Positions 11,201 to 21,479 of a stretch of 64,000 nucleotides of DNA are shown one piece after another. Position 1 is the stretch's first letter. Each line of letters starts with the position of its first letter. Position numbers and translations under genes: made by a program. This stretch comes from Cyrtodaria siliqua (taxonomy: Eukaryota > Mollusca > Bivalvia > Adapedonta > Hiatellidae), in the NCBI GenBank assembly GCA_037043455.1, contig JAWPHD010007146.1, positions 62,001 to 126,000 on the forward strand, given 5' to 3'. Under the pieces are notes generated by a model. It made no database searches, was not told the DNA's origin, and worked only from the letters and a program-made list of their open reading frames with translations.

Positions 11201-12022
11201 GGTATAAAATATTTTGAACACATATATGATTATAGACGCAAACAATTTTATAATTTTGAATTTTTTGCTTACCTATATGACATACCACAGAGAGATTTTC
11301 TCAAGTATACATCATTAATATCATGTATTCCCCAAAATTTCAAAAATAAAATAAAAAACGAACAAATCAATGCACAAAACGTTACACCAAATCTTTTAGA
11401 AAAACTTCAAAAATCCAATTATACAAACAAATTTTTGTACAATCATCAATTACGAAACGAGATTAACAATGATATTATACAACAACACAGTTGGGAACAA
11501 GAGTTTCAAAACGCTAATCTAGAGTGGAAAAACATTTACACTATACCAATATATTCAACTATTTCAACAAAATTGCGCAATTTCCAATATAAATATCTTA
11601 TGAGGATTGTAGCAACCAATACAAAATTACTGAAATTTAAAATTGCTAATTCTAATCTTTGCGATTTCTGTGCAATGCAAACAGAAACAGTAAATCATTT
11701 ATTTTGGGAATGTATGCATATACAATCTTTCTGGTCAGATTTGCATAGGTTCTTAATTACACATGACATACATATTAACTTGAGTTTGCAAAATATAACC
11801 TTTGGTATAGTTAATACGCAAACACATGTAAATGTATTGAATTTCATAATTATAAATGCAAAATACTTCATTTACATAAACAAATGTAGGAAAACCATTC
11901 CAAGTTGTTTAGGTTACAAACCATATTTATTTAAAAGTATAGAAATAGAAAAAGAAATTGCTCTTAAAAATGACAAAATAGACAAATCTAACAGCAAATG
12001 GAGATCCTTTCTCCTAAATTAA
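8284..12022 (+). pseudogene. LINE ORF2: endonuclease-reverse transcriptase, one frameshift
   Basis: Encodes the enzyme that nicks the target and reverse-transcribes the element RNA. Residues ~1-235 form an APE-type endonuclease: SLNVRGLGNK, LLQETH, IGGDFN, and a late DYFLIS with KTDHS. A Lys/Glu-rich linker follows. The RT spans ~430-760: EKSPGSDGLTTEF, NWRPISLLNTDYKI, SDFEKAFDS, RGVRQGCPLSP, and FADD at ~696-699 (catalytic Asp pair present). The frame breaks near 10672 after KSWQK. The matching sequence resumes one frame over (TLLGKITVLKTFALPKL) and runs to 12022, ending in a zinc knuckle CDFC-x8-H-x4-C. A single small indel explains the break, so the ORF was about 1,246 codons. No other damage is seen. 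Confidence 0.9.
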
Positions 12023-12869
12023 TTTTCCTATCTTGTTTTTGAAAGGGAAAACGCACGTCCATAGTTACTCTTTAAAAATAAATAATGTTAAACATCACCT
12101 TGGCTGGTATTCATGTTTTTTGTTTTGTTTTTTAATATTATAAATTTATTTATTTTTTCATTCTTTTTTCTAATTACACTTAGTAAATCTTCTTTTTTTT
12201 CTAGACCACATTTCGCTCCATAGGTTTTTTTCCTTTGTGGTATTATATAGTATTCAATGTGTTGACATTGTAATTCCCAAGTAAGCAAATTGATTGTTCT
12301 TGAAAACATTTTAAATTTAATATATTTAGTCATTGAATTCTGTATAATATTTCAGGAAAATACTCTTCCTTTTTTTATTTAAGAACCAACAACTTTATTC
12401 CAACAAATTGTATTAATGGAACATTGTATAGATATTTTGTTACATATATATGTGGAAGATTCCAGCTCCTTTTTCTTCTTTCAACAAAACGAGAAATAGT
12501 GCCATTATTAGTAGTCAATTTTAAATAAAATAACTTACAAGCATAGGCATTTAAATGAGTAAATAATCAAAATACATAATGCGACGGGTATTGGGGATTT
12601 TTTCTTTTTGTTGTTGTTGTTGTTGTTTTGGTATTGTTTGTTGTTGTTGCTGAATTTTCTCTCTTTTAGTATGAATGGTAAAAATATAACCCATTTAAAA
12701 AAACAACATGATCGGGCAGAAATCTTCCACAAAAAACCAAAAACATCGTATTATCTTTAAGTCTACACTTTATTATATATGTTTTAAATCAAAATGTATA
12801 TATAAACCATGTATGAAAATAATGTTGAAAATAAAGATATTATATTATTAAAAAAAAAAAAAAAAAAAA
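12023..12869 (+). other. 3' UTR and poly(A) tail of the LINE
   Basis: AT-rich, with TTG-rich runs near 12609-12652. AATAAA at 12830-12835 lies about 15 bases before the A20 tail. Nothing coding. Confidence 0.75.
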
Positions 12870-13084
12870 TATATATTTATTCTATTAAAACTTATTTTTG
12901 TTAATGTCCTTGTCTTTTGCACACACATAATATTCATTTTTGTTGTTAACTTTACACTGAATCATGAGGTCACTTACACCAAATGTTTCATTAAGAAATA
13001 ATTATATTTTAAAGAATACATGGTTTACGTTTAATATAACAGTTTCCACATGATATGGACACGTTGTTTCATATTGCCAACCTT

Positions 13085-13346
13085 TAAGTTCTAAGTGGTT
13101 AACGTCTCTGACTTGAAATCACTTGCCCCTCACCGCTGTAGGTTCGATCCCTCAGGGGCCTAGGAATCTTTATGTGAGGAAGCTATCCAGCTGGCTTACG
13201 GAACGTCGGTGGTTCTACCCAGGTGCCCGCCCGTGCACGAAAATTGCCCGGAGGGGCACCTGGGGTCTTCCTCCACCAATGGAAGCTGGAAAGTCGCCAT
13301 ATGACCTTAGCTGTTGGTGCGACTATAAAATCCAATTCAATTCCAA
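13085..13346 (+). mobile_element. tRNA-derived SINE, family 1, copy 2
   Basis: The tRNA-like head has an A-box-like TAAGTGGTTAACG, and B-box GGTTCGATCCC at about 13141. A conserved body follows (GAACGTCGGTGGTTCTACCC, CTTCCTCCACCAATGGAAGC, AAGTCGCCATATGACC). The tail GTTGGTGCGACTATAAAATCC ends in ATTCAATTCC. It pairs with the minus-strand copy at 604-887. The 118-codon frame across it is SINE sequence. Confidence 0.75.
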
Positions 13347-14285
13347 TTTAAGTTCTAACGACATGTGTTTACTCGTTCGGCATAGGTTAGATAATTTGTT
13401 AAAACAACAACACAAATCTCTAGTTTTCACACTGTTCTTTTTTTATCAACGACCCACATTTCTTATATGTCATACTTGAAACTACAAATTAGTTTAAAGC
13501 ATTGAGATACGTGGATTAAACACCAACACGTTGAGAAAAAGAACATGTTTGGTAGAGAGGGATTCGCATTTAAAAAATTAAACACAATAAACTTTGCGGA
13601 TTTAGCGATGATGTAACCTCGGTCTATGGTAAGTTCTAGTCAAAGATTTTCTAAGATGGTGGTATTCGTGGCGCAAGAATACATGTTTATATTTCCATTA
13701 TATAATATGTGTATATCCCCAAAAATCACAATGAGACCGCGTTGACTCTTGATAGTTCAGCAAGATATATTCTTGACGTTAATGTTAACTAGCATACTCA
13801 TCGTTCAACAGACAGAAATGTTACAAAAAAAGACAATTGTTCCTTTAATGCTAGTGAGCAGACATCCCACGTACGCTAATTATTTTTTAAAAACGCATGC
13901 CATTTCCACCATAGTTGGCTTGCTGATGGTTTTAACAAAATTGAATAAACAATAGTCATTCATACTGTGTTTTTCATAGATACCAGTAGTTTTTATTAAA
14001 AGTGCGACAAAAGGTAAACATATACCATGAAATATAAAATCAAAATAAAAAAAACACAAGAAACGTGAACATTCCACGAAAACCAGGTTTTCCATTTGAA
14101 ATGCTATAACAGTACCGGTAAGATGGACTTGAAGTAAAACAAGTTATTTTTTCTACAACAAAACCAGCAAATTACATAAATGAAGTTGTTGAAGTTCTAG
14201 TATTAAACTGATATAAACAGTGTATAATATAGAATAAATAGTGAACATGTGACAAACATAAATGGATACACAGTAAATGAGGACC
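13347..14285. other. Unassigned spacer
   Basis: AT-rich, no recognisable gene or repeat. Short frames at 13749-14095 have no coding signal. Confidence 0.4.
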
Positions 14286-14289
14286 GTAA

Positions 14290-15190
14290 AGAAAGAAAGT
14301 ATATGTTAGTAGGGCAACTATAAGCTACATACACAGCAAGTTTCGTTGCAGTATCTCATTCCTAACTTAAAGAGGCTCTACCTATATCTTTTTGTCCACC
14401 AATTGATATAAACGTTACTTAATTATAAAGAGGACTATGAAAAAGGTAAATGGCAATAATTTCACCCAATGTACTATGCGTTTTGCCTGGGAAAAACAGG
14501 ATTGAAAAGATCGGACTTTTGAAATTGTATTCGTAATTGTTTTAGACAAGCCGATTGCGGAGATTTTCCGATCTTATTCGTTTACAATCGGAACTACCTC
14601 GTCTGATTAGCGAAGAGTTCCGATCGATTCGTTTGCTATCGGAACTGCGCCGAATAGTTTGTAATCGCATTGCGCATGTCCGAGAAAAACGTAAAAACTC
14701 GTAGTTCTCCGGCAGGAATAAACGGCTGGGCAGCATTTTATTCAAGATATTGTTTTGATCATAATTAATAATTTACAGAACTGGAATACGAACCATGTTT
14801 CTTTTTAGAATACTCATAAAATAGCTTTGTATACATATAAATGCAGTAATATTGAGTATTTAATATTTTACATTAAAAATCGCGTAGATATAGGTAGTGC
14901 CTCTTTAAGTAATATTTTTTCTCTATTTGTAGTAACAGTGAACTTGACCTTGACACCAAATTCAGTCTCAAGCCTCCTTTCCATATAAGATATCTACACA
15001 GCAAGTTTCGTTCCAATATCTCATTCTCAAAAGGTTATTGAGCTGAAACTGTTTCTATTTTTAGTAACAATGACCTTGACCTTAACCCCAGTGACCCCCA
15101 AATGCAATCCCAAGCTTCCTTTCCATATAGACCGTGAGCCATACACTTTTTTGTTACAATCTCAAGGGACAAATTCTTACTAGTACCAAG
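14290..15190 (-). repeat. Diverged ~125-bp tandem-type repeats
   Basis: Blocks such as CACAGCAAGTTTCGTT, ATCTCATTC, TTATTGAGC, CTATTTTTAGTAACA, TGACCTTGACCTT and AATCCCAAGCTTCC occur around 14325-14390 and 14930-15170. The same blocks occur reversed at 30005-30345 and 34110-34960, and directly at 20270-20400. This is a common unit used in several tandem-core elements of the window. 14400-14920 between the blocks holds a GC-richer patch with repeated CGATTCGTTT and ATCGGAACT motifs, otherwise unassigned. Confidence 0.6.
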
Positions 15191-15289
15191 TTATTGAGTA
15201 CCTTGTAGAGAAACAAAAAATCCATTATAGCAGTGTGAACAGGGTAGCTGATTCCTGTTATTAGAGTTATCTCCCCCTTTTAAGCAAAA

Positions 15290-16760
15290 CTCTTGTTTCT
15301 TTAAAAAATATTTTTTCCTGAAACAAGAACAGCTACAGGTCTAATATTTTGCATGTATTATACATTTAGGGTCCTCTACCAAGTATTTATAAAATGGTGA
15401 CCCCAGGGTCAAATAGTGCCCAGCCCCGGGGGTAAAATTTTTCATACAGTTATATAGGAAATCTTTAAAAATAAATATTTTTATCTAAAACTGTAAGAGC
15501 TGGAGGTCCCATATTATGCATGAAGCATACGCTTATGGTCCACTAGCAAGTTTGTTAAAATGTTGACCCTGAGGTCATATCTGGCTCCGCCCCAGGGGTC
15601 ATATATTTACATAGAGTCATATAGAAACATCTTTAAATCTCTTCTTTAAATAAAACAAGAGCCAGAGGTCTACTATTTTGCATATTGTACAAGCTTATGG
15701 TTCTCTACCACTTTTGTTCAAATCGTGACTCTGTGTCCAGCTATGGCCCGGTTCTGGGGTTATTGAATTGAACTGAATTGGGTTTTAAAGCGCACCAACA
15801 CATGAAAGGTTATATGGCGCCTGACATGCCAGGCTCATCCTCCAAGTACATCGAGATAAAATATGGAGAATGGGCCTAGGACCTTCTCACCCTGAGCTGC
15901 AGAGTTGCCGCAAATTCTATTGTAGACACTCCATTTACGCTGGAGCCACGTTTATTGTTTTTCTGCCACTGCTGTTAGTGATGTGAGCGAGATGGCACCT
16001 GAAACAATGCAGGGGTCATGATGAAGACCTTTAAAGAGAATGAACAAAAATGACAAAATGAATATAAATGGGTGGGGGGTGGGGGAGGGTCCTACCCCTC
16101 TGCATGTGACGATGTGTTTGCAGTGGTTGTATTCTACCCCGGCAATCACACGGGGGGTGAAGTGGGGTGGGGGGGGGATTCTGGGGTTAAAGTTTTACAA
16201 AGAGTTATATAGGAAAGTCCATACAAATATTCTTTTCCTGATACTACAAGAGCTAGAGGTCTAATACGATGCATGTAGCATAAGAGTATCGATCTCTACC
16301 AATTTATTTTGTTCAAATGGTGATCTTATTGTCAAATTTCGCGCGGTCCCGGGTTCACATATTTACACAGAGTTATGTAGGAACGTCTATAAACATCTTC
16401 TCTGAAACTATAAGAGCTAGTGGTGTAATAAGCTACATCTAGCCTAAGATTATTATCCTGTACCAAATTATTTAGATGGTGTCCCTTGAATCAAGCCTGG
16501 AATCAAATTTGGCCCTGTTAAGAGGGTCACACTATAACATTGAATTATATAGGAAAACATATTCAAACCGCTTCTCTGATACTTCAGAAGCTAAATAATA
16601 GTTCGCATGTACCATAAGCTTATGATCCTCTACCTAGTTTGTTCAAATGGCGACAATGGGGTCAAATATGGACACTACGGGGGTCACCGTTTTACAGATT
16701 TATATAAAGAAATTGTTGTTGTTTCTTAAAACATGAGAGCACTTTGAGACATTGCGAGTG
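15290..16760 (+). mobile_element. Tandem-core element (pearl/HINE-like), ~170-bp units
   Basis: Six diverged units with the landmark GCATGTA...CTTATGGTCCTCTACCA at about 15350, 15515, 15681, 16271, 16435 and 16611, so a 164-176-bp period apart from one gap. Each unit has TGTTCAAATGGTGAC, GGGTCAAAT, a GGGGGTCA-type block, AGTTATATAGGAAA and a CTGATACTACAAGAGCTAG-like block. The gap (about 15764-16165) is a SINE-like insertion. The array is flanked by ACTCTTGTTTCTTTAAAA on the left and TTTCTTAAAACATGAGAGCAC, GGGTCTCTTGTTT on the right. Architecture resembles bivalve pearl elements/non-autonomous Helentrons; that class assignment is inference. Confidence 0.6.
15764..16075 (-). mobile_element. 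SINE-like repeat, family 2, minus copy
   Basis: On the minus strand it begins near 16075 with TTTTGTCATTTTTGTTCATT, CATGACCCCTGCATTGTTTC, a middle AATTTGCGGCAACTCTGCAG, and AAGGTCCTAGGCCCATTCTC. It ends in GGCGCCATATAACCTTTCAT, GTGTTGGTGCGCTTTAAAAC and CCAATTCAGTTCAATTCAA. The same order occurs on the plus strand at 18995-19300. The tail is shared with family 1 SINEs. It sits inside a unit of the tandem-core element. Confidence 0.6.
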
Positions 16761-17384
16761 GGTCTCTTGTTTATGGCTTGAAGTTGTACACTTTTCATAA
16801 AATCACTTCAAAAGTTTTAAGCGAACTGAAATATATAGAGAATGTGACTTTTGATAAGGTATTCCATTATGAAGACTTTACCATGTTTACAAATCGCATA
16901 TTGAATAAATCCACGAACTAAAATCACAAAGTAGACCTCTGCATTTTTGACAAATTGCAAAAAAAAAAGCAGAAAGAAAAAGAAAAGGCATTTTAACGGT
17001 TTAACTGTTGATTTTTGGGTGATTGTTATACACATTTTAAAATAACCCGCCACATTACGACAAAATTACACTACAAAAACTGTTTATCAAAACTCTATCC
17101 AGGTGTTCATCTCATATAATAATGCATATGTGTCGCTTAAAAGTATATGTTTATTCATGGGTTTTTGATATATCCGTAATTGAATAAGTGTAAAATGAAT
17201 TATCCATTTATTTATTTTTTTGTTTGGCTGGTTGAAGCATTTTATATTGTATCTATAGAGTTTTATTTCTCAAACGATGTAAGTTATGTGTATACGTCGT
17301 GGTCAGTAGGTTTAGAAACGATGTACATATGTTGTAAAATGTGGCTGTTGTTGGCGGGATAGCTACTTTAACTGCAGTAACACC

Positions 17385-17945
17385 TGTGTGTGTGTGTTTG
17401 TGTGTGTGTGTAGTTCGAAGGTTTAGAGTCCGTCCGCCAACTAACACGTCGAGGTAACCCTGACGCGATGGGAACAATAGAGTCTGGACTTTTCTAGCTG
17501 AGTGTGTTGGTTGATCTGGTGATGCTGCTGTGGTGTCGGTTCAGTTGTCTGTATGTAGATGATGTGTCGCTTTTGCTCTGTGTAGTTGTCGCTGCGGCGG
17601 TGAAGTGTTGTCTGGCGTGGCTGGTGGTGGTGACTCCTACATCCTCTAGGTGGTGCTGTCCTGCATCCGCTACTGGTATATGGTCGGGGGTCCTTGTTTT
17701 GGGGCCATACCCATCACATTATGGCCCCTGCGCTACATACATTATTAAATGGTTGTGTTGAGTCTCTACCCCTCTTCGGTTGTCAGACTACGATCAAATG
17801 TAGGCCTCGGCGTCGATCCCTAACTATTACTAACGACTTTACTTCTACTGTTACTGCTACTGTGTGGGTTCCATCCGATGATGATTGCCGTGATGGGGCG
17901 CAGGGGACATCCTCACTCTCGGTCAGGTGACACTCATGATCTCCG
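17385..17945. other. Copy-1-specific segment
   Basis: Starts with a TG microsatellite (17389-17411). Both edges carry the string CACCTGT/CCTGTATGTC, while copy 2 reads straight through at 57690. GC-richer than its surroundings, with frames up to 85 codons but no recognised domain. Could be an insertion in copy 1 or a deletion in copy 2. Confidence 0.5.
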
Positions 17946-18354
17946 CGAAACCTGTATGTCGGATATAGCTTTTAGAGTAAACATCAGTAAATTAACCGAG
18001 ATCACTAAACGTAATCTATCTCGATGCACTGGGTACCGATTCTTATAAGGAAGCGTTTACTTTTTTTTTTATATCTTATATGTATGTTATAATATCACAT
18101 TAAGTTATATTATTTAAATTAGATAATATGTACTGAGTATTCTTAATTGTCCTGTTTTATCCCAAGGCATTAATTGCCAAGTTTATCAAAACAGCAATGA
18201 GCTGGGCATATATAAGGCTTGCAGGCATATTGCAACTCGGCATACATGAACTTGATGCTAACTTGCTAGATAAGAGAGACCGTTGTGAACCCAGCTTGGA
18301 TATAACCTTTATGACAGATTAACATTTTAGTTGTATGTATTTTAATACAGTCAT

Positions 18355-18545
18355 CCTGCTTGAGCGCATAAAGCCTGTTGATGCAGTGGATAACACGGGG
18401 GACTTTAAATTCAGAGGACCCTGGTTCAAGCCTCACCGGAGCCAGTGAATTTTGTCGATGTGTTCTTGGGCAAGACACTTTTACCCTCGTCCGTCGGATG
18501 GGGACGTAACCAGGCGATCCCGTGTATCGCTTGTTTTTTTCTCCC
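18355..18545 (+). mobile_element. tRNA-like SINE, family 3, copy 1
   Basis: TTGATGCAGTGGATAACACG resembles an A-box region, and CCTGGTTCAAGCCTC is a B-box, 45 bp apart as in tRNA promoters. A body block TGTTCTTGGGCAAGACACTT, of a kind conserved in the central domains of many animal SINEs, is followed by GGATGGGGACGTAA. The same element is at 58080-58272 in the duplicate. The domain class is not assigned. Confidence 0.6.
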
Positions 18546-18601
18546 ATCATAAAGAAGCATAGGTGTCTATTCGTCAGTAGGGCAGGTTCCTAAATGCCTA
18601 T

Positions 18602-18680
18602 ATATCCACCCGCCCCCCCCCCCACCCCCAACACACAAACACACACACACACACACACACACTCCCTCTCTCTCTCTTCA
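18602..18680. repeat. Poly-C, (AC)n and (CT)n microsatellite
   Basis: A compound simple repeat; the shorter equivalent is at 58348-58402. Confidence 0.9.
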
Positions 18681-18994
18681 TTGGCAAAACACCTTCATTT
18701 TTAGGTAATAATCATTACACTTGCACTTGCATGCGAAACGTAGGGTTGATGCTTATTATCCGAGGTTAATTCCATACTCTAAAGCAAGTACGGAGAACAT
18801 CACAGCCTGTGTTTAGATACATATCCTAAGCAGGTGATATTGTAACAACTGCACCAATACTAACAAATAGTTGCCATGGTAAGTAGTTAGTACAGTGATC
18901 TGGGTATCACCCTAAAGATATTTCTTCGTCGACGCCGTGTGGTTCCCGGGCAAGAATATGACCACTGCATATCCAGGCATAGGGGTAAAATTTC

Positions 18995-19300
18995 CCCGAA
19001 TTCATGTTAATTTTGTCATTTTTGTTCATTACTTTCATCATGAAACCTGTATTGTTTCAGGTGCTACTTCAGTGGTGGTAGTGATCGTGGCTAAAGTGAA
19101 AAATGGAGTGTTTACTAGAGAATTTGCAGCAACTCTGCAGTTCTGCAGTTAAGAAGGTTCTAGGCAGATTCTGCAAATTTTTATCTAGATGTTAATGAAG
19201 AGTGAGCCGGGTCGAATGTTCATTCCTGTTGGCGCCATATAACATGTTTGTGTTGGTGCGCCGTAAAACCCCAATTCAAATCAATTCATCTTCGTCGATT
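18995..19300 (+). mobile_element. SINE-like repeat, family 2, plus copy
   Basis: Inverted relative to 15764-16075. TTTTGTCATTTTTGTTCATT, GTATTGTTTCAGGTGC, AATTTGCAGCAACTCTGCAG, AAGGTTCTAGGCAGATTCTG, then the tail GGCGCCATATAACATGTTTG and GTGTTGGTGCGCCGTAAAAC with (AATTC)n. Most of it is missing from the duplicate at 58755. Confidence 0.6.
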
Positions 19301-20334
19301 CTTTTTTCAGTAACACAAAAAGGGTTCGTGCAAATGCATATACTACTATTTTTACAACTCATATGCAGAATTCTTCATTGTGTTGTATATGGGTGGAGTA
19401 ATTCAGGTGTAAACATCCTTAAAATATGCATAAATTGTAATTAAAAAGTATTAAAATAGACAACTTTTAAAATTTTGCGTTGCAATATGCAATGTTTAAT
19501 TCTTGTATTTATGTGTAATACATAATCCATATGTGTAATCATAATAAGTATTGCCATGACGCATACACCTAAAAAAGACTTTTGTTAAAAAAATACACGT
19601 TAAAATTAGATATAGGGTCATTTCCTTTATCTAGAATCCTTTGGACTATGTGTCGTCTGTGCAATATATGTATATATCAGAACATGTTAATACTATTTAT
19701 GTTGCAGTTACTTTGGGGAAGGCTTATACTTCCAGTTTGGCATGTGTCTCAACTTATCAGGCTTACTGAACACATATGTGCAATGCCATGAACATTGCTT
19801 AGTACTTAATTTCATCAATATATCATAACAATCCCATTTTCATATTATAATATTATTTAAATCATGTAGAAAGGTTGTAAATTACTGATTCTTACAAGTA
19901 TACACAAATATTGTAAAAAATATTAACTAAACTAAATGCGTAAAAATGTGTCAATAGTGGGTGGGGTAAATTGACTTCTAATTTGAAGCAAAATAGAGAT
20001 TTTAAACTGAATTCAGTGCTAAAAAAGAGCTTATTTACGCTTTAAGTAACTCAATGAATTGTAAACTTAAGTGCATCTTTAAAAAGTACATCAATAATAA
20101 TTCACACAAGCATGACATTCAAAAATGAATATCAAAAACTTATATGAAAGCGCTACAATGATAACCTATTAATGTTCGATTTTTTTTGTATAAGCTACCT
20201 GTTTCAGATTGCTATCATGGAAAAATGTAATCTATATACATTGCTCTTTTCAAAAAGTGATTGTAGATTTTGTCCCTTGAGTTGGTAACAATATGGAAAA
20301 TTTTGGGTCCTGGCTCAAGGCCTAATATAAGCCA

Positions 20335-20785
20335 TCTACCCTGCAAGTTTCATCGCAATATCTCATTCCTAACAAAAGTTATTGAGCGGAAACTAAGAGT
20401 ATGACGCCACACGCACGCAATCCGCACGCACGACGCACGCTCGCCAAACGACATACCCCTTTACTAATAACCAGGTATTCCAAAGAAAATCTTTACTACG
20501 ATTCTAATTCTAATGTTATTTACATATATGAGACGTTTCGCAAATGCAGTGCTTAACGGCTCATCCACGCAGTACCGGTTAGTTAAAGCCTCTCCAGAGG
20601 AAGGGTAATACTATACAGGCATCCATGAATTCTTACTAACGGATAGTAACATTCTTATCGTTCTTTAACATGTTCAAGAAAATATACTCCGATAAACGGA
20701 AAACTCCGGTTTACGTCCCCATCTGACGAACGAGGCTGGGGACGTGTGTTGCTACATTCCATATAAACTTGTTTCGCTTGTGAAG
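20335..20785. other. Spacer with ~125-bp-type repeat end
   Basis: 20335-20400 shows GCAAGTTTCATCGCAATATC and TCATTCCTAAC of the tandem-type repeat, then CACGCACG-rich sequence. Beyond 20460 nothing is recognisable. Confidence 0.4.
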
Positions 20786-20789
20786 ATTC

Positions 20790-21240
20790 CAAATATATTG
20801 TGATCAATTGTGATTAATTAAACTGTTTCAAATCTAGACTAGAATATTATTTTATGAAAATGCTGATGGATAGACAGATTGTGATTTATGGCCAAACTGT
20901 CACTCAAGATGACCTCCATGTCTAAAATTATGTCATTTACAGAGTGGCGTGTATTAAGTAGTCTACCGGGAACAAGATGCACAAGAGGGCCTGTATCACT
21001 CTACTGACTTGAATAGTCTAAGGCCTAATGGAAAACATATTTTTTTTAAAAATCAAGGGCTATAACTCTGATGTGTCTAGTCTGATGTCTTTCGTTGATG
21101 GTTTATCCTGATATCCATCAAACGCTACAGCAGAACACCGACCAAAGTGCTTTATTATGAAGGAACAATACTCTGTGCAGATTGCCTCATATGTTAGGCC
21201 GCGAGGCCATGGTATTCTTTGAATTAATGCACCACCATCA
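20790..21240 (-). repeat. Inverted duplication, copy 2
   Basis: Reverse complement of 888-1332. It includes the unknown ORF tail and downstream non-coding sequence. On its far side (about 21240-21460) the ORF continues, where copy 1 is interrupted by a SINE. Confidence 0.75.
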
Positions 21241-21456
21241 AGAACGTATTTCACATCATCCGGAACTTTGTAATCTGAGTCCGTACCAGCGAAGCTTCAA
21301 AGCGCATCGGCGAGCTGCGGTTTGTTAGCAGCTCTAATCAACCCGTAAGTGTCAAAAAGTGCCGGAGGATGTATACATAATTCGTAAGAGAATGTATCAG
21401 ACAGTTCGTCGTTTCCTTTGCCTGTCCTGATGCCGACTCCAAGTACGCTGACATTT
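21060..21456 (-). pseudogene. Fragment of an unknown conserved-looking protein, one stop
   Basis: Minus strand, about 130 codons. Read upstream of the nearest ATG, the frame continues with LGVGIRTGKGNDE, SYELCIHPPALFDTYGLIRA, ANKPQLADAL, one in-frame TGA at about 21296, then YVLDGGALIQRIPWPRG, TYEAICTEYCSFIIKHFGR, FDGYQDKPSTKD and a stop. The 'LDGG..IW/PW...Y...FDGY..PSTKD' pattern reminds me of a widespread uncharacterised metazoan protein associated with repeats, but I cannot name the domain. A TTTTAACTAATCA-like branch site with ATGTCAG just upstream on the minus strand suggests this could have been an exon. Two copies in the window favour a mobile origin. Confidence 0.5.
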
Positions 21457-21479
21457 TTGATTAGTTAATATTGTGACGA

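Larger units (their letters stand above)
5689..12869 (+). mobile_element. Full-length L1/Tx1-like LINE
   Basis: A complete non-LTR retrotransposon of about 7.2 kb. Order: ~80-bp 5' leader, ORF1 (5769-6737), ~1.5-kb inter-ORF spacer with a long TTC tract, ORF2 (8284-12022, one frameshift), ~0.8-kb 3' UTR, AATAAA at 12830-12835, and an A20 tail at 12850-12869. Directly after the tail ATATATTTATTCT (12871-12883) repeats exactly the 13 bases at 5676-5688 before the 5' end, as expected for a target-site duplication. ORF content (RRM-like ORF1 protein; apurinic-type endonuclease plus reverse transcriptase plus C-terminal zinc knuckle) matches L1-group elements, most like the Tx1 branch. Few disabling changes suggest fairly recent insertion. 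Confidence 0.88.
16605..20330 (+). repeat. ~3-kb direct duplication, copy 1
   Basis: Collinear with 56379-59508. Shared landmarks in order: GTACCATAAGCTTATGATCC, AACATGAGAGCACTTTGAGA, GCGAACTGAAATATATAGAG, GTGTAAAATGAATTATCC, CGGATATAGCTTT, GGCATTAATTGCCAAG, a tRNA-like SINE, ACTCTAAA with AAGTACGGAGAACATCACA, CGTCGACGCCGTGTGGTTCC, AGAACATGTTAATACTA and GGTAACAATATGG. Copy 1 has about 560 bp (17385-17945) and about 520 bp (19036-19556) that copy 2 lacks. It lacks the ~590-bp block present at 56590-57180. No gene is recognised inside. Confidence 0.85.

Noticed and set aside
13141..13151. tRNA gene
   Set aside because: The B-box belongs to a SINE head. No full cloverleaf can be folded, and the sequence continues into the SINE body. 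Same for 18415, 34550 and 58155.
13123..13479. 118-codon ORF
   Set aside because: Lies across a SINE, and the homologous SINE at 604-887 has similar chance frames.
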